Positions 37,560-51,366 of a stretch of 64,000 bases of DNA are shown here, in pieces. This DNA is from Opisthorchis felineus (taxonomy: Eukaryota; Platyhelminthes; Trematoda; Opisthorchiida; Opisthorchiidae). Numbering within the stretch: position 1 is the first letter of the stretch; each line of letters begins with the position of its first letter. A program made the translations under genes and the position numbers. A model generated the notes under the pieces. That model saw only the letters and a program-made list of their open reading frames with translations, ran no database searches and was not told the origin of the DNA. Where the stretch lies: NCBI GenBank assembly GCA_004794785.1, contig SJOL01006494.1:923188-987187 (forward strand), given 5' to 3'.

Positions 37560-38030
37560 TCAATCCACAAAGTTGGGGAATTGACAGTTAGTGGGGTCAG
37601 CAGATCTAGATTTTTAGGTTTCAGTACAGAAGATATTTCAGATGAGAAAATTTCTAGGCTTGCTTACATTACAGGATGACACCGAGAAATTTCAAGAGGG
37701 TGCAGAACGAACTGTTCCTGCAGCCTGCGCATTCGTCTTTGTTTGGTAAGTTAAGGAAAGACATTTCCTTATGGAGGTATACCACATAAGAGATTTGTAG
37801 CTTCTGCGACGATACTCCCCACCATCCAAACAACAGCTTAAGACGTTTATAACTCTTCGGAAACTCCATGGTAAACGGATCCCACCCAAGATGGACGGAT
37901 GCCTCGCAAATAAAACTCGAACAATTAGTTTACACAGAATGACAGGTATTTTGGTGCAAATGTTATACAGTAACGGGAACTACGGCCTTGGTGCTTTGGG
38001 AATACCTAGGTGGAACGCTACACAATAATC
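37560..38030 (+). pseudogene. Possible second R2-like LINE remnant
   Basis: Weak. About 37575-37640 reads GELTVSGVSRSRFLGFSTE, resembling the 'hNG...V.....+LG' block after the RT catalytic site. About 37813-37860 reads PPSKQQLKTFITLRKL, resembling 'APLKPQQRL..LR' of the R2 thumb. About 37975-38015 reads NYGLGALGIPRW, resembling 'GGLGIP'. The order and spacing (about 63 codons between the last two blocks) suit an R2-clade element, but frames change several times and each match alone is poor. Confidence 0.3.
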
Positions 38031-41000
38031 TCCGTCCTAATGAAAACCAGCGGTTTTGATCCAAATACCAACGTACAACTATGGAGGAAGAATTCCAAAG
38101 TGCGTCTGTTGAAGGAAAGATTCAGTGTAGACTTTGAAACTGACTTCTAAAGGAGTTGTACCAGAAGGCTTCCAAATGCATAGAGTTATATTTCTCCATC
38201 GTGCGTCGTTCAGAATAAAAGCTATATCTGCTGAGGCTTGCATATGGTATGCCTCATGTACTTGGGGCGCCGTTCGCAAAGGCACTAATAAGGTTAATTT
38301 TGGTAAAATGCAGCTGCCGCCAACACACCAGGTTACAGCTGAGTTGATGATAAGCAGACCCACGCCATTCCAACTGATGTAAACTTTGAAACACAGTTTC
38401 CTGTAAACTCATCAGTGTATCGAACGTTTCATATAATGTGTGGAGGAGTTGAACTATTCCTAAATAGAGTACAACGTGCACCATATAACGGAAATCACGA
38501 ACACGCAACATCTTGAGCTGGAAGTGATCTGCAGACTTCAATTATTTATCCTTTGAATATGTTAACTTGCTGCGAGGGAGTTAAACTAAAACCAAATGCA
38601 TTTGAAAAGGTGTTTCAGGAACGCAAGATTGCTTCTACTTCAACCACTCTTCTGGATGAAGTTTTTCATTTTATTTTCGTTAAGTTAATGCTCCAGTTTC
38701 CGTTTTTTTCTGAGCATCAATGGAGGAAAGGTGCAACGACATGACTCAGACCTCAAGCCATTCAAAAGGGAAAGCTTCTGTGGGGAATGCAGTTTTCTCA
38801 CAACAAGAACGTAATCATGCAACCGTGCAGGTAAATTTACAGACAGTTATTACTGAACGGCCGAACAAGTGTGTCATTAATTCATGCAGCAACGCTGGAA
38901 CTGAGCGTCCCTGGGAAATCTCACCGGCCTGCGTCTCGACAACGAGAGTGACGTTCTTTTTGTAAATTTTTCTTTACCTCAAGATTCTGAACTAGACTGG
39001 TGAACAGATGAACAAGGAGGCAATCTATGGGGAACTTAGGATCTACCACGAATAATCGTTGACGCAATATCCCCTGATTACTTTGGATCCCCCGAAAAAT
39101 GAAGTGAAAAATGGCTGCATGTTTACAGAACTTTGTTCCTTTGTCAGGAAGTTGATAGAATTTAGTAATCCTTTAGGCAGATTAATGACGGGTGCAGTAG
39201 TCAAGTTCTGACACTTACCCGGTAAGCGGTAGGTCGCGGGTTCGTGTACTGACAATGCCGAATTTTCTCCTGTTTGTATTGTGCATCTTTGGATTCCTAA
39301 TGAAAATTGTGGGAAGAAGTCAAAAAAGCTAAATTAAGTCCAAAGTGACGACGTTTATCGAGCCTTTCAACACCTTGATGTAGAAATTCACATTCATTTG
39401 TAAGAACCACAGCAAATATGAACTCTTGGCTTGTATTTCGCCTAATCTGTGGAAACTCATTTGAATTCAACCCAGTTGGTGTAGTGAATGACTCATCCCT
39501 GACATTCAGCCATACAATTCCACATGTCCGGTGCTTTCCGAAATGTCTGTCGGCTTTGGCCAACATTCAAATACACCTGCATCTGCGTTCCAACCTGGAG
39601 CTATGAAAAATTTCGTTGAGACCAACCAGCTCAGATGGCATAATTTTATTCACCATTCAGTCAACCGCGACGACAACACTGTCACCAAGATCTACTCCGG
39701 ATGATGAAGCAATAATTCCGCAATTTCTACTGCCTGTATGTAGGCCACGCCTCACTTGATTTGGGGAAAATGAACGGGCTTCAAGGTCTTTTAGCAGCAA
39801 CGCATAGCCTAGAAAGATCGATCTTTCAAAATACAGGGCCTGTCGCCAGACCTGACGGGACTGAATGCAGACGAGAGATCATAGTATTAGCTGTTTTTTA
39901 TAACAAACATCTTCGTATGGTTGACTTTGTATTTTCAACTACCCAACAAGACACCTGCTATGATCGTCTTATGGGTCTGCAAAGATGAGTAAGTAATTCA
40001 TCACATTTTTATCAGAAAATATGGGTTGTGATTTATTTCAACCGAACTTCTCATTTAAGGTGAGAAGGCGGTAACGAGAGACCAAGAAATTCTTGAGGAA
40101 TCGTTCGTCAACCCTTCTTCAGCTGAATGTGCCACAAAAGTCGTCCCCTGTTTCAGCTGAAGCGATCTTCTAGATGCCAAAATATTTTCCTTGATGTGAA
40201 ACGGTTCATTGGGTTGAAAACTCATGAACAGCCCACTCCAGCATCCACGTTACTTGTAACACTTCGTAATAATGTGCAATACTTATGCGTATGTTCTGTA
40301 TTCTACCAATGACGACTTTGTTAGTGGTTGCACGTGACATGTTTGTATTCGCCTTCCTCTGTTACTGTATGTGTTTGATCGGGGCTGTGTGAATAATAGA
40401 TATACTGCATGATCACATAATCAAACAATCTATATAAAACGGCCATCTGTCCGATGCGGTTTTGTGCTTATATGTGAGTTCTTAAGCGACTTGGTTAACT
40501 GTTATATTACATTGCATTGCATTCACTATACATCATTTCACCGTATCCGGGCTCTAATTTTATGGATGCTGCTTTCGGCGTCGACTATCCTCGTGATACA
40601 ACTGCGATACCATGGATTCATGAAGAATTCTTTGCCAGCTTTACAGCGATCCTAAGTGGAAACCGACGAGCAGTGACCGGATTTGTTGGACAGTGTCATC
40701 TAGCAAACAATCAGAAGTGCTTGCCAAATTCAAACCTGAAATCGGGCTGACTGGGGAGATTCAGATGGTGTCTGTTTGTTTAATGATTCAAACACCATCG
40801 GTGGGCGGTTCGATCTCCTAGGTTGGCGGCGAAGAGCTTAGAAGCTAATCGCCAAGTTCAGCGAACAGACTGACGGCCACCGACAACCATTAAAGGTCAT
40901 TTTATGTTTCATTTTGACGTAGCGAAATGCAGTCGGTGGTCTTTTAGCTGAGCTAGGCCATTTAGTCACTCACGCCTCATTACCGGTTCGGGTGGTTTTG

Positions 41001-43519
41001 CCAGAACATCGTTTCAAACAGGAGCATCTGTGATTGCACGGGGAGTGTTGTGCCTAAATTAATATGTGAATTTCTAGCTAGGTCTGACCTTTGATTATGA
41101 TGTGCTGTCTGATCGGACGGCACCATCGGTTGATCTATCACCCTGTGTTCCGATTGGACGATGAGTAAGTAGATTTCGAGTCGGCCTCTACTGCTGTGAT
41201 TCACTGGTAAGTGTTCAGGTAATCTAGCTGAGCTGTCGGAATTGTTTCCAGTAGCCTATTGAACGTTTTTGTATGACACCGTCAATGAAGTTTGAGAGTC
41301 CACCAGCGACCTCCCCCTTTCAGGGGCTAATTGGGTTGACCCTATCCTGCTATTTCCATAAATCTTATACTGTACTTGAAATCTCTGTTGGTCGTGAGTG
41401 ACGATAAACTGTCACTTGAAGAGCAGCATCAAAGTTCCTAGACGGTTTCCATGCACATGATGCTTCGGCTACGCGTCTGTCACTTTTTGCGCCTAAATCT
41501 GGGGTTTTGGCTTTCCATGGTTTGTAACAAATTTATACACTTTTCATTTCAGATCACCGCAAACTTCACTATGTTTAAGTGACTGTGCTCCGAAGCAGGT
41601 ATTACTCGGTGGACTAAAGAATCATGATGTAGTCAGTTTGAGCTCCTCACTTGCTTCCAGAAACTGTTGGGTTTCATTGGATTCCTTGCTGCTTTCAAGT
41701 GATATACTTATTTTGATAATATTACCCAATAGTTCCAGTATTACGATGTGTATAAAGAGATCCAAGTGAATCTAACTGAAAAATTCGTTTATAAAACTTC
41801 CTGATTGAGTCCTCCGCACCTCGCATTTCGGCTGGAACGGTAGTCAAGTTATCGAAGCAGTTTCCTCCGCATGAGACAACGCATGATGACTCCCATTACT
41901 GAATTCACTCATTTGAATTCTTTTTCAAGAATCCAAAATCCTAATTGTAGAAGTAAATTCTGTGCAATATACTCAAGCTGGGTGATACAGTGTGTTGTGG
42001 CTAGGGTCGATCGCATTTAGCCACCTTATTCAACACAAAACTGCTCAGTGGATGAGAATGAAATCTCGTGTACATGCCACAAGGTTCTGACTTTTCTCCC
42101 ACTCAATAATAGTCGTTCTACACTGACATTCTGTAGTTCCGTTTACGTTCATGTTTCCGGACTGACGTACATGTATATTCATACGTATATTCATGAATTT
42201 CGGATAATCCAAGGACCGGAATGGTTTGCCAGTTTGCCACTAAAGTAGCAGTTGCAATAACGTTCTCGAGTTGCGAAAGCACCGGAGGCTGTCTAGATTT
42301 ATCTCGCGATGTGTAGGACGTACTAGCGTTAGTAACGCTAGAACGACTGGAAAATAGGCCGTCAATAGACAAAATGTTGCCCACTTTGATTGTCGTACAT
42401 AAGCCTACGCTCTCACATATGATATAGGTGAACTTTGTGTTTAAATTCCAAGGGTTAGTTTACAGATGTGCATGTTTCTGTCTGCTGTGCTCAGAACCAA
42501 AACAACGTGCAAGTGTTCCTTAAAGATCCTGAAGAAATCGAAAAAGACTTTATGGAGTAGAAAAAAGGAACATTTGACAATAATATCAATGAAACCCACT
42601 GACTCTTGAAATGGAAAAATGGATGGCGCCCATCAGAACTAAGCGCTGCCTTACAATCAATCAGCTGATTTATCCAGCCACTGGCTCCCATTCTGAGGAT
42701 GAAGCAGGTACAGATTCTCAATCAATTGGAAAAAGTTTACAGCCGATTGAGAAATCATTGTTTCAGAAGAGCTTGGTAAACTACCGATTGTTTAGCAAAC
42801 TCTTCTGAAACGGGTACAGATTCATTCTAAAGGATCCGGCAGTAGTTCTTCAGTGGGTTTATCCACCACGAAAAATCTGTCCCCGTTTTAAGATTTGAGA
42901 GGCGTGACGTTTAATTTCACTTGATTCTCGTAAATGACCACATATTGGGAGGTCGTCGTGCGGCAAACAATCCACCCTGCTCATCGGGAAAATTTCACTA
43001 TTTAGATCGTTTATTGTTAAGCAACACTCCCTATGAACCCGGCTAGTGTGCACGAAATAAGTAGGTTTGAAACTCTGAGACCTGGTTTTTGGGCAACATA
43101 ATTTTTCTACTACGGTTTTAAATTCCGATGTTTACTTCCGTTATCGACAGATTTAGTGTGCTTGGTAGACACTGCGGTGGAAGTAGACGTGTGAAGTAAC
43201 CAACAGCTTTCTTCCGAGAAATTGTCTTTTATAATTTCGTTTGATACGTTTAAAATGACTGCATTATTTCCAGTCATTTGAACACTGACATTAACAATCT
43301 ACCCTTGGATTTGGATGGCGTTTCACACATTAGCAGAAACATAAACATAAACGTAGTCCATTCCCCGTGAAAAGTCCATCCAACTAAAGCACCCATTGTA
43401 GTTTCTGCGTTCAATGCAATGTTGAGAGTTCCAGCAAAAGAAATCTCATCCCGCGAAGCCTACCTACAATATAAGATCTTTCAGGCTCAAAGTTGTCAGC
43501 CTAAGTACCCAAGAAATGT
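38031..43519. other. Long stretch without recognised genes
   Basis: No domains recognised. A near-perfect palindrome CTAGCGTTA-G-TAACGCTAG lies at 42323-42341. A tRNA-like GGTTCG-containing stretch at about 39213-39245 (CGGTAGGTCGCGGGTTCGTG) may be another SINE remnant. GGCG...TCGCC imperfect hairpin near 40834-40862. Confidence 0.4.
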
Positions 43520-43682
43520 GCGTTCCTACGAGGAAACATGTTGCGGTATCTCGAATATTGTGTAAACTAAAACCTGAAATGGCCTATGTGCAGCACATTC
43601 AGTTACGGAATGTCACAAATCAGTTTCAGCTGGGATTCAACTGAGTCTCCCGTTAAAACCAGATTGGTGTGCAAATGTGTGC
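43520..43682 (+). repeat. Interspersed repeat family 2, 3' part
   Basis: Reads GTTGCGGTATCTCGAATATTG, then TGTGCAGCACATTCAGTTAC, TTTCAGCTGGGATTCAACTG, AGTCTCCCGTTAAAACCAGA and TTGGTGTGCAAATG. The order and orientation match 24371-24610. The GGTCGTGGGC head is missing. Confidence 0.65.
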
Positions 43683-45809
43683 GAACTGCATGTCAGTACA
43701 CTAGGATGGCTAGTATTGGTTTGCTTAATGTTGCTTACGTGTCTGGACTTTGCGGAGATAAAAGTTTTTTCGAGGACTTATTAAGAAAAGTTTTTCAACT
43801 GGAATAGAAGTGCCTATCCCAGGTTTGAAACAAGGCATTCTTGAAACATCCACGAACAGATATAAACGATTTACGTTTCTTTCAGAAAGGAAGCCATTCC
43901 ACTAGATCAAAAGCATGACCTTAGATTCAAAGCACGCTTGATTAAGGTAGCGCTGCTATTTAGTTCAATAAAACTAAGAAAGCTCATCGAGGAAAACGAT
44001 TCCATTCTGAAAAAATGCAAAGCTATAGAGACGCGATGAGGGAAAGACGTCCGTCGTCCAACAGCATGCTGCACGAAAATCATGGGCAATTGTTGTGTCA
44101 CGGATGGAGACATGTGACACCTGTGGACAATTAGTCTGTCAGCGCATTCATCTGAATCTTTTTAAGGCTACTCTCGTCACATATGGAGGGGAGAGAGCCA
44201 TTTACTTATCACGAGTGAAATATGGAAATCCTTGTGTAGGAACGTTACATACTTCTTAAAAACTCAGAGTAAATGTGGTCACGTCTAAAAATTTGCCAAC
44301 ATTGAGAAGTAAAGCAAGATTCTTGTCTTCAGAAGTTACTGCCTTAAAGACTGTTCTCTTAACATATCTGGCAAGTAGAACATCAATCACGCTTAAAGTT
44401 GAGTTAAGCTCACATATGCTTGCAAACCTGGGTAACTGTATCGTCCACCAAATTCCATAAATGGCGCCGGGATAACTCGTCGGGTTTCATCAATCATTAG
44501 CCCCTTCCAACAATCTATCACTGATACAGTCACTGTAACTAATGCTAGGCTGACAGAAATAGACATTTCAACCACCAGAAAAAGTGACGAGGTTAAGTCG
44601 TATCGACAGAGTTTGAAGCTGTGAGGTAAAAAGGCTTGTCGATGAGCGAACTCATAGAGTTGGGCAATAATACGCCAAACAAAGCTGATAGGGGAAGATT
44701 ACTGTGAAATTTTCTGGTAATAGCCTCTTTGTGGAGCCGTACTCCTTTGGAAATTTGCGCACGATCTAGGCGCTGTGGGAACCATGATAAGACAGACGGC
44801 TCAGATTATGATATAATGGGCGGGTACGCTAACTAAAAATGACAAGACTAGATAACAGGCAGGATTGATATTGTAATGCTTAAAAGGAAGAAACATGAAT
44901 AGTGCACCGTCAGCGTCACAAAATTATTATACTGCGGTATGAGTGAGATTAACAACCTAATGAGATAAAATATATGGTGAGAATGGCAAAAAAGTATTAC
45001 CATGTCAGAAATAACGGGGCAGCCTGAACCTTGTGAATAAGTCACTTTTATCTAACAGTTTGACTTACTATTGCAGGAGTAACTGTTGCGTTCTGTTGGA
45101 GATATTTTCGTGACGCTCTCCAACTTTCCTCTACAAAGCTTTCGGGCCTACAGCAAGCCAAAAAAAGAGAAATATTAAGGTTATACACACTCACCCACTT
45201 ATGTCGTTCAACAAATTAATCAGGTGAATGTAAGCAAAGTTTTCGGGCTGACAATGGTGCGTTGGCACGAAAAGTTATTCCAACTGATTTTAGGTAGTTA
45301 TGGGATTTGTAGAGTTTGTATTCACATCACTCTCCTGTCAAAAGTCCCGCCCTTAGCACGATATTCCTGGTGAACCAACGGCAAAAAGCGGAATTCCTGA
45401 GCTCGAATTCAGCTCCCATTAGAGCTCATTAGCAGTAAGTTTCCTTAGGTGTGTCCTACTGTGAACGTTCGTGCATGTATACGGAAATGAAACAGAATAA
45501 AACACGTGAGCTGGGCGTTGGTTTGTTTGCTGAGCTGGATGTTTGGATTGACTAACTGTCCTCTGAAATGTTTATGCTAAACAACCGGGTCTAATAAGAT
45601 GAAGAGAAGATTGTCACGGGACTGTGGGGATTGGTGTGCAGGCACTGTCTCCAATTATCAGGTTTAATGCCTTCCTATTGCCTTGCCTTGCACATGTACA
45701 CGTTAACCTTCATTCCACTCTGCAATTCGTAGGTTCCTTCACAAGGCCGAATAATTTGAACGATGCTAGAAAAGGTGTTTTGCATGGGAAATTACTTTCG
45801 ACCCGAACA
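43683..45809. other. Stretch without recognised genes
   Basis: Chance-sized open frames on both strands; no domain, repeat family or RNA recognised. Confidence 0.4.
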
Positions 45810-45990
45810 AATTTGCGGTTGAGATTTCGTCCTGTCAGTGAGGCCAATCTATGCTGAAAACTGAGAAGCGCAGTACGGCCATTTCACCTGTCCTGGGAAT
45901 CACCAGCAGTGCATATCTCACGGCACTCAGAGAACCCGTGAACTGCAGGCCAGGAGTTGAACATTTAACCTCTCGGCCATGAACGGCTGA
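45810..45990 (-). repeat. SINE-like family 1, tRNA-like core and 3' part, minus orientation
   Basis: Read on the - strand it gives TGGCCGAGAGGTTAA (A-box-like), then GGGTTCTCTGAGTGCC, a TATGCACTGCTGGTGATTCC block also seen at 51231-51250, CAGTTTTCAGCATAGATTGG and GACGAAATCTCAACC. This is the clearest tRNA-like start among the copies. It lies head to head with the + half-copy at 46022. Confidence 0.6.
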
Positions 45991-46021
45991 ACAATAGTGT
46001 GATTAACTTTATTTGCTGTAC

Positions 46022-46165
46022 AAGTGGATCAGAAAAAAAATTTCACAAGGTGAGTGAAACTCCCATACGGGAAGTCATTACTCAAGCAGCTAATCAAAAC
46101 GTGGCCAAGTGATGTGGAAGAACGAGTAGTGCTATATCCTAAGTGTGAGCTAATCACGCTACTGC
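46022..46165 (+). repeat. SINE-like family 1, 5' part
   Basis: AAGTGGATCAGAAAAAAAAT...GTGAAACTCCC, GGGAAGTCATTACTCAAGCA, GGCCAAGTGATGTGG, GTGCTATATCCT and GAGCTAATCACGCTACTGCGG match the head of 50976-51366 in order. It stops before the tRNA-like core, so this half and the - half to its left together hold one whole unit split and inverted. Confidence 0.55.
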
Positions 46166-49100
46166 GGAAAACTTTCCTAAATACAGCAGTCAAATATTAG
46201 CTACTACTGCGAGTCTTCTGCAGAGATCACATCACTCAGAGAAACGCGTGAAGGCCAGCTGGCAATTATGCTTTCCCAATCCGAACCATGCATTTTGGAA
46301 GTCCTAATTCCGGGTATACTATTAATCCATCCAGGAGGTTTTGAGCCTCCTGATCCCCAAATGGGTCATGTAGTAGAGCACCATTTTCCGTGGGAAATAA
46401 CAACAAAAGGTCTAACAAGAAGACGCCGCATTTCGCACGCCCACACACATGATTCAGCATATTCTGCAGTGGAGGCAGTCAAAGGGGTACTTTTCATTGG
46501 ATATTGCCATTATTTGCCACTAATCTCTAGGAAAGCTATCGGAAGGTCTCCCTCCCTTTGCTGTCGTTGCATCATAGCGCAGGTCACAGGAAGACCTTAA
46601 GAGAAAAAACCCTTCACATCTGAAATTTTGGTAGGATTTGAAGAACTGTTATCATCCAGAAGGTTTTTTATACACTGGTTGATAGCATTATCAGGTAGTA
46701 TCTGACTCGAAAATTCTACCACAGTGGCGTTCAACTGGAGACAGATACTCTAAAGCACCGGAATATAGATTTACAAATGGAATCGAGTACTTGAAAATCG
46801 GAGTTTGCCTGCTACTGTTCTACTATTTGTTCTTACCGACACGTTTTGGGTGCAGTTTCAACGAACATTTGTGCACCACACCCTTGTCTTGTTGGGGCAT
46901 TTGAAGACGATATCATCTCTGCTGTGGAATCCAGCCAGACGGTCGGCACAACCGGACTAGACCATACAACTCGAATGAGAATAAAATCAGGATTAGTATG
47001 AAGCTAACTTTCTCAAAACACGGTTACTCCAATATGCTATCATTGTCTGCAACGCGGAGGGTTTAACACCTCTGTAGACTGTCCTGTTAACCAGCATACT
47101 TCACAAAACATACTACGTGGAATCTGGTTTGTTTCGACATTTACTCGGTGCCCTCTTAGCTTCGAAAAGCGTGTGCTTACACCCAGCTCTAACAAAATGA
47201 CGGAAATCTTTTACAAACTGGGTAGGGAAACTGAAAGATGTTCTATAAACGCGACTCCGAAACGGATTAAATTGATCACATGCCCATTCAAGAAGGGCAG
47301 ATGGGTTATTTGTGGCAAATATTCGGAAGAAAATTTCAAGGACAGCCAACTTGAAATTTCTGGACAATATGTATGATGACCTATTCGACTGATCGCCTTA
47401 TAGCTATAGCTTCAGCTCAGGCTGCCCACAATGGGGCGTACGCGAAGTCAATAGCACGGACGCAAGGCAAATCATATATCTGTTTTGGAACCAAGGGAAT
47501 TTGTACATATGCGTCTGCGGTGAGCTACACTCGCAAAATGTCAATTTTCTTGCAGTGCTCCAGCTCAGTTGTCCTGAGTTCGTCCAGTATAAAAAATCCC
47601 TAAAATGTAACACTTCAACAAATGGCTTCTCTTAAAATATTCATGCATTCCGCTGTCCAACACTTCCAACAGGTTAATGCTTCTGAAAATTCAGGGTGTC
47701 CCATTTGGTGAACACGTGTCATCTTCGTTGTCCGCTAAGCTATAGATTGAACAGCCAGCTAAATTTGGACGTCTCTTCACGATATGTTCAGTTTGTTTCG
47801 TTCAGTTCTCGACAGATCTCAGTGGCCAAAAGACCGTCAGTGGCACAGAAGAGGAATCTAGTGTCCCCAGTTAGTAGACAGTCAGGGGACATGGTCATAA
47901 TGGTCCCTTCTGGAAACGGCATTCCAGGGGTACGACAAAATCCTTAACTGCACGTGACATCCATTCCCTCTCTCTAAATGCCCCTGTGAAAAAACAATTC
48001 CTGGAAAATGAGCCTCAATCAGGGAATACTGTTGAGGACCCAATTTGTACTCGAATCCTGTTGAATAAAGCAGGTACTTGCCACTTTTCCCGTAGTCCTA
48101 AATTCATATCCGTATTACTCTGCACATCACATTCCCTTGAGGTGTCCTGGTCGTCCTCAGATTCACCACATGTATTATATAAATTCCTGGAAAACCGACG
48201 ATGATCTACTGGTCACTTGTCGCACTCCTAAAGGCAAGCGCAAGCACTCATATGCCTATTGACTGGAGGGCCGGTGTTAGAAGTTAGTAAAATTGGCTTG
48301 AATTATCGACATTTTTGTATGTTCGGGACTCCGAATTTTAATTACAATATGTTTGCGTTTGCCTGGAATACAGATCCAACTTCATAGGTGGTTTGGAAAT
48401 GTAGACATTATTCTAAGCCTGGGCGTTAGCATGCAGGACTTACATGCAGTTACACTGTACAGAAAGAGCAAACTTGCCTGGTATCTAGAGCTTTGAAGCG
48501 ACACTTGGGGAGGAGAACATTTTACTCTACTTTCAGCAGTGAGCTTCCAGTGAATTGGCCACACGTGACCTCAACTAATGTTTTCTAGAAACGGCAGGCG
48601 AAAAGTCCTGTGGCCTAAATAATTTTCACTGCTGCTCTAGCTCTTACGTTGAAAATCGTCAAGATCCGGAAAGCCGCTTAGAGACGTCTCTTGATGGTTT
48701 TGCGGCTGAACAAATCGGTCTTCATTTTTTGTATGCTAAGCACGAATATGTTACCCCAGTGATCGTCTAAGGACCTAGGCTATTCAGCTGAATTACCAGT
48801 CATACCATCGAGATTTCACCATATGTTGTAGATAATGTTAAAAGTGCTCGTGAGGTTCACCAGAAAAAGGATGCAAACCAACTTTCGGCCTACACCCCGT
48901 GCTATTTCTCATGGATTGTCGGATTACGAGCAAGGCATGGGATCAGCCCTTTTTCACAGAAACACCTATCTGGAATGTTCACCGGAGATAAAGAATAGAG
49001 CTAAGCTTGGGTTTTAAACACTTTGGCCCTTCATCGCTAAACAGGAGTCAATTTTCATACAAATTAGTTTTCATTTCGCCCGATTTCTGACAAAAACTTG

Positions 49101-50950
49101 GCCTCTCTTGGGTAGTAGTAGGGCCAAAATTACCAGAGTCTTTCAGACCACTTTTGCGAGAGGCAATGGTTGGCATTTCATCCACCGGACAGCAATGTGT
49201 ACCTTGCTACTTAATGCAGTCAAAGAGTTCGTACCGCTAAAACTGTCCTTGGAATACTACCAGTCGTTAGTTTCCTCACTGATGCTTCTTAGAAAACCCT
49301 AGATACGGCAGTATGTCTATGGACATCCGAAGGCTGACCGTATTTGTGGTGCCGTTTTTGCTAACGGTGTGCTTTCTTCGCCATTCCATGCAATACGTTA
49401 TGAATATATTTGGCTCCAGGATAGTGAACTGTACTGACAAGCCTGTTTTCCGCAGTGACCCGGGTTATAGAGAGGCATTTAAGCTGTAACAACCGCCGGG
49501 CATTGGTTAGTACCATTAGTGCATGCAGGTGTAATGACAACGGTCAAGAATTCCCTGCTGCCTAAGTTATAATAGTTTGTTATAGGCCACAATGAGAAGA
49601 AGACTCTGCGCTTTTGTCCTCCTGATTTTGTTGCAGATGTATGCCAAATGGACTACCTGTGTCATCAACCTTGCCAGTGTCTCAGTATTTCACCAGGACT
49701 TTTGGCACGCGTCCTGCCATTAAGGTTTGTTCCACACCGTCATTTTTATTGAACCAACGCGCAGCCTCACTGTCATCTTAAACGCATTGCCCATCCACGC
49801 ACTAATATGCATCATCGCTATCTATATTTGACCGCCTAATGCCCGAAAGAACGGTTCACTTTAGGTACACGACACTGGAGCAAGAACTTCTCACATTTCC
49901 CATGTCATCTGAAGTGTGAACTGCGGCTGCCACGGTGTTAATTTAGTTTAAGTCATTTGTAGACGCATCCATTTTGCCACTGGTGTCTTCCCGCTCGTCT
50001 AACCAACAAGATGTACGAGACCGTCGAAAGCTTCGCGGGCGCGCGGCTGTCATTAGACCCATAGACCACTTGCTACCGCCCCGCCAAGTTTCAACGGGCC
50101 TCGCCACAACTGGTTTGCTGTAGTTAGCTTACCTCATTTCTGGATTCTCGAGAAAGTGGGCGAAACGTCGAGTTTATCTGGTCTCTTTGAGGGCACTTGC
50201 CACTAGGTAATCTGCTGATGTTCGGGTTATTCAGAGGTGTGCAGAGAGTGGCGTCTGGGCTATGTGAATAAGTTATTTGTTTATAAATTGACGGAGACTC
50301 CGCATATTCTGAGACAGGATCACGACAAGAAGACACCTATTCAGTTGACTTGAGCTACTGTTAAATGCGGTCAGTAGTTTACACCTTTAAAGGAAAACGT
50401 TCGACGAGCCGACATCTGATGCCACATCAAAGATTTGCTGGGATCACGAAAGAACCACTCGCAGCCTTTCATGGGTACTTCATCGTTAAGGTATGACACA
50501 TCATGCTTCGAAGGTCACTCTGTCTTCCGGATACTACTTGTGTCATTTTAATTGTAGTACATTTAGTCTCCGGGGAAAATGCAAGGTTTGCGTTTCACGT
50601 AATTTCCACAAAGAAATAAAAACTACAGTGACAAAATTATAACAGATTCTCTTAAATTCATTCTAGTTTGTCGCAGACCAAAAAAACACAATTGTCTTTG
50701 TGTATTCAGCTTGAACTTGATGAACGTCAAAAACTCTTCACAAGGTGTCGGCTGAACTATCTATTCCTGCCAATATAACGGGAGGTTGGCACCACAACAG
50801 CAGCTGGTTTTTTATATTCCATGCCGATTTGCGACTGTTTGCGGCAACCAGAAATATGATCTTAACCAACGTAAGAAGATGCCGAAATAAATTCTAGGCA
50901 ATTCCAACTGAAAACGAAAGTGGCAGCTTAGTTTGGGCAGTGTGTATCCC
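46166..50950. other. Long stretch without recognised genes
   Basis: A hairpin with arms CAGGAGG and CCTCCTG and a 7-base loop sits at 46332-46352, in a 110-codon + frame with no known domain. 49980-50110 is locally GC-rich. No gene, RNA or repeat family recognised. Confidence 0.4.
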
Positions 50951-51366
50951 AGATCTCCTCTCACTGCCAACAAATTATAAGTAGCTCATTGGAAGAATAA
51001 AATTCACCCAATCAATGAAACTTTCACCTGATAAGTCGTCACTCGAGAAGCCACTCAATAGCCAGGTGACCTCTTAATGTGGATTCCATGACTGACGGAT
51101 GAGTGTCGATATGTTCTGTCCATGTACAAGCTAATCACACTGCTGATCGGCTGCTTGTAGCCAGGCGGTTAAGTGTTGAAGCTACTAGTTAGGAAGTCAG
51201 GGGTTAGAGGATCACGGGGTTCCTTCAGATATGCACTGATGATGATTCCCAAAAAGGATGAAACAGCTGTCCAGTACTACCCGGCTTTTCAGTATAGATT
51301 GGCTTCACTCATAGAACGGAATCTCAACTGAAAAATTTCAAATCTCCTCACACTACCAACAATTAT
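50951..51366 (+). repeat. SINE-like family 1, full-length copy after a fragment of another
   Basis: The unit runs from about 50976 (AAGTAGCTCATTGGAAGAA) to 51366 (AAATCTCCTCACACTACCAAC). The core near 51166 reads TGTAGCCAGGCGGTTAAG, a fair Pol III A box. GGGGTTAGAGGATC near 51210 sits where a B box would be but is degenerate. Just before it, 50951-50978 reads AGATCTCCTCTCACTGCCAA, which is the 3' end of the same family. The copy therefore sits directly behind the tail of another, tail to head. Confidence 0.65.

Noticed and set aside
39200..39250. tRNA-like segment with GGTTCG
   Set aside because: No convincing A box at proper distance and no cloverleaf; left as a possible SINE scrap.
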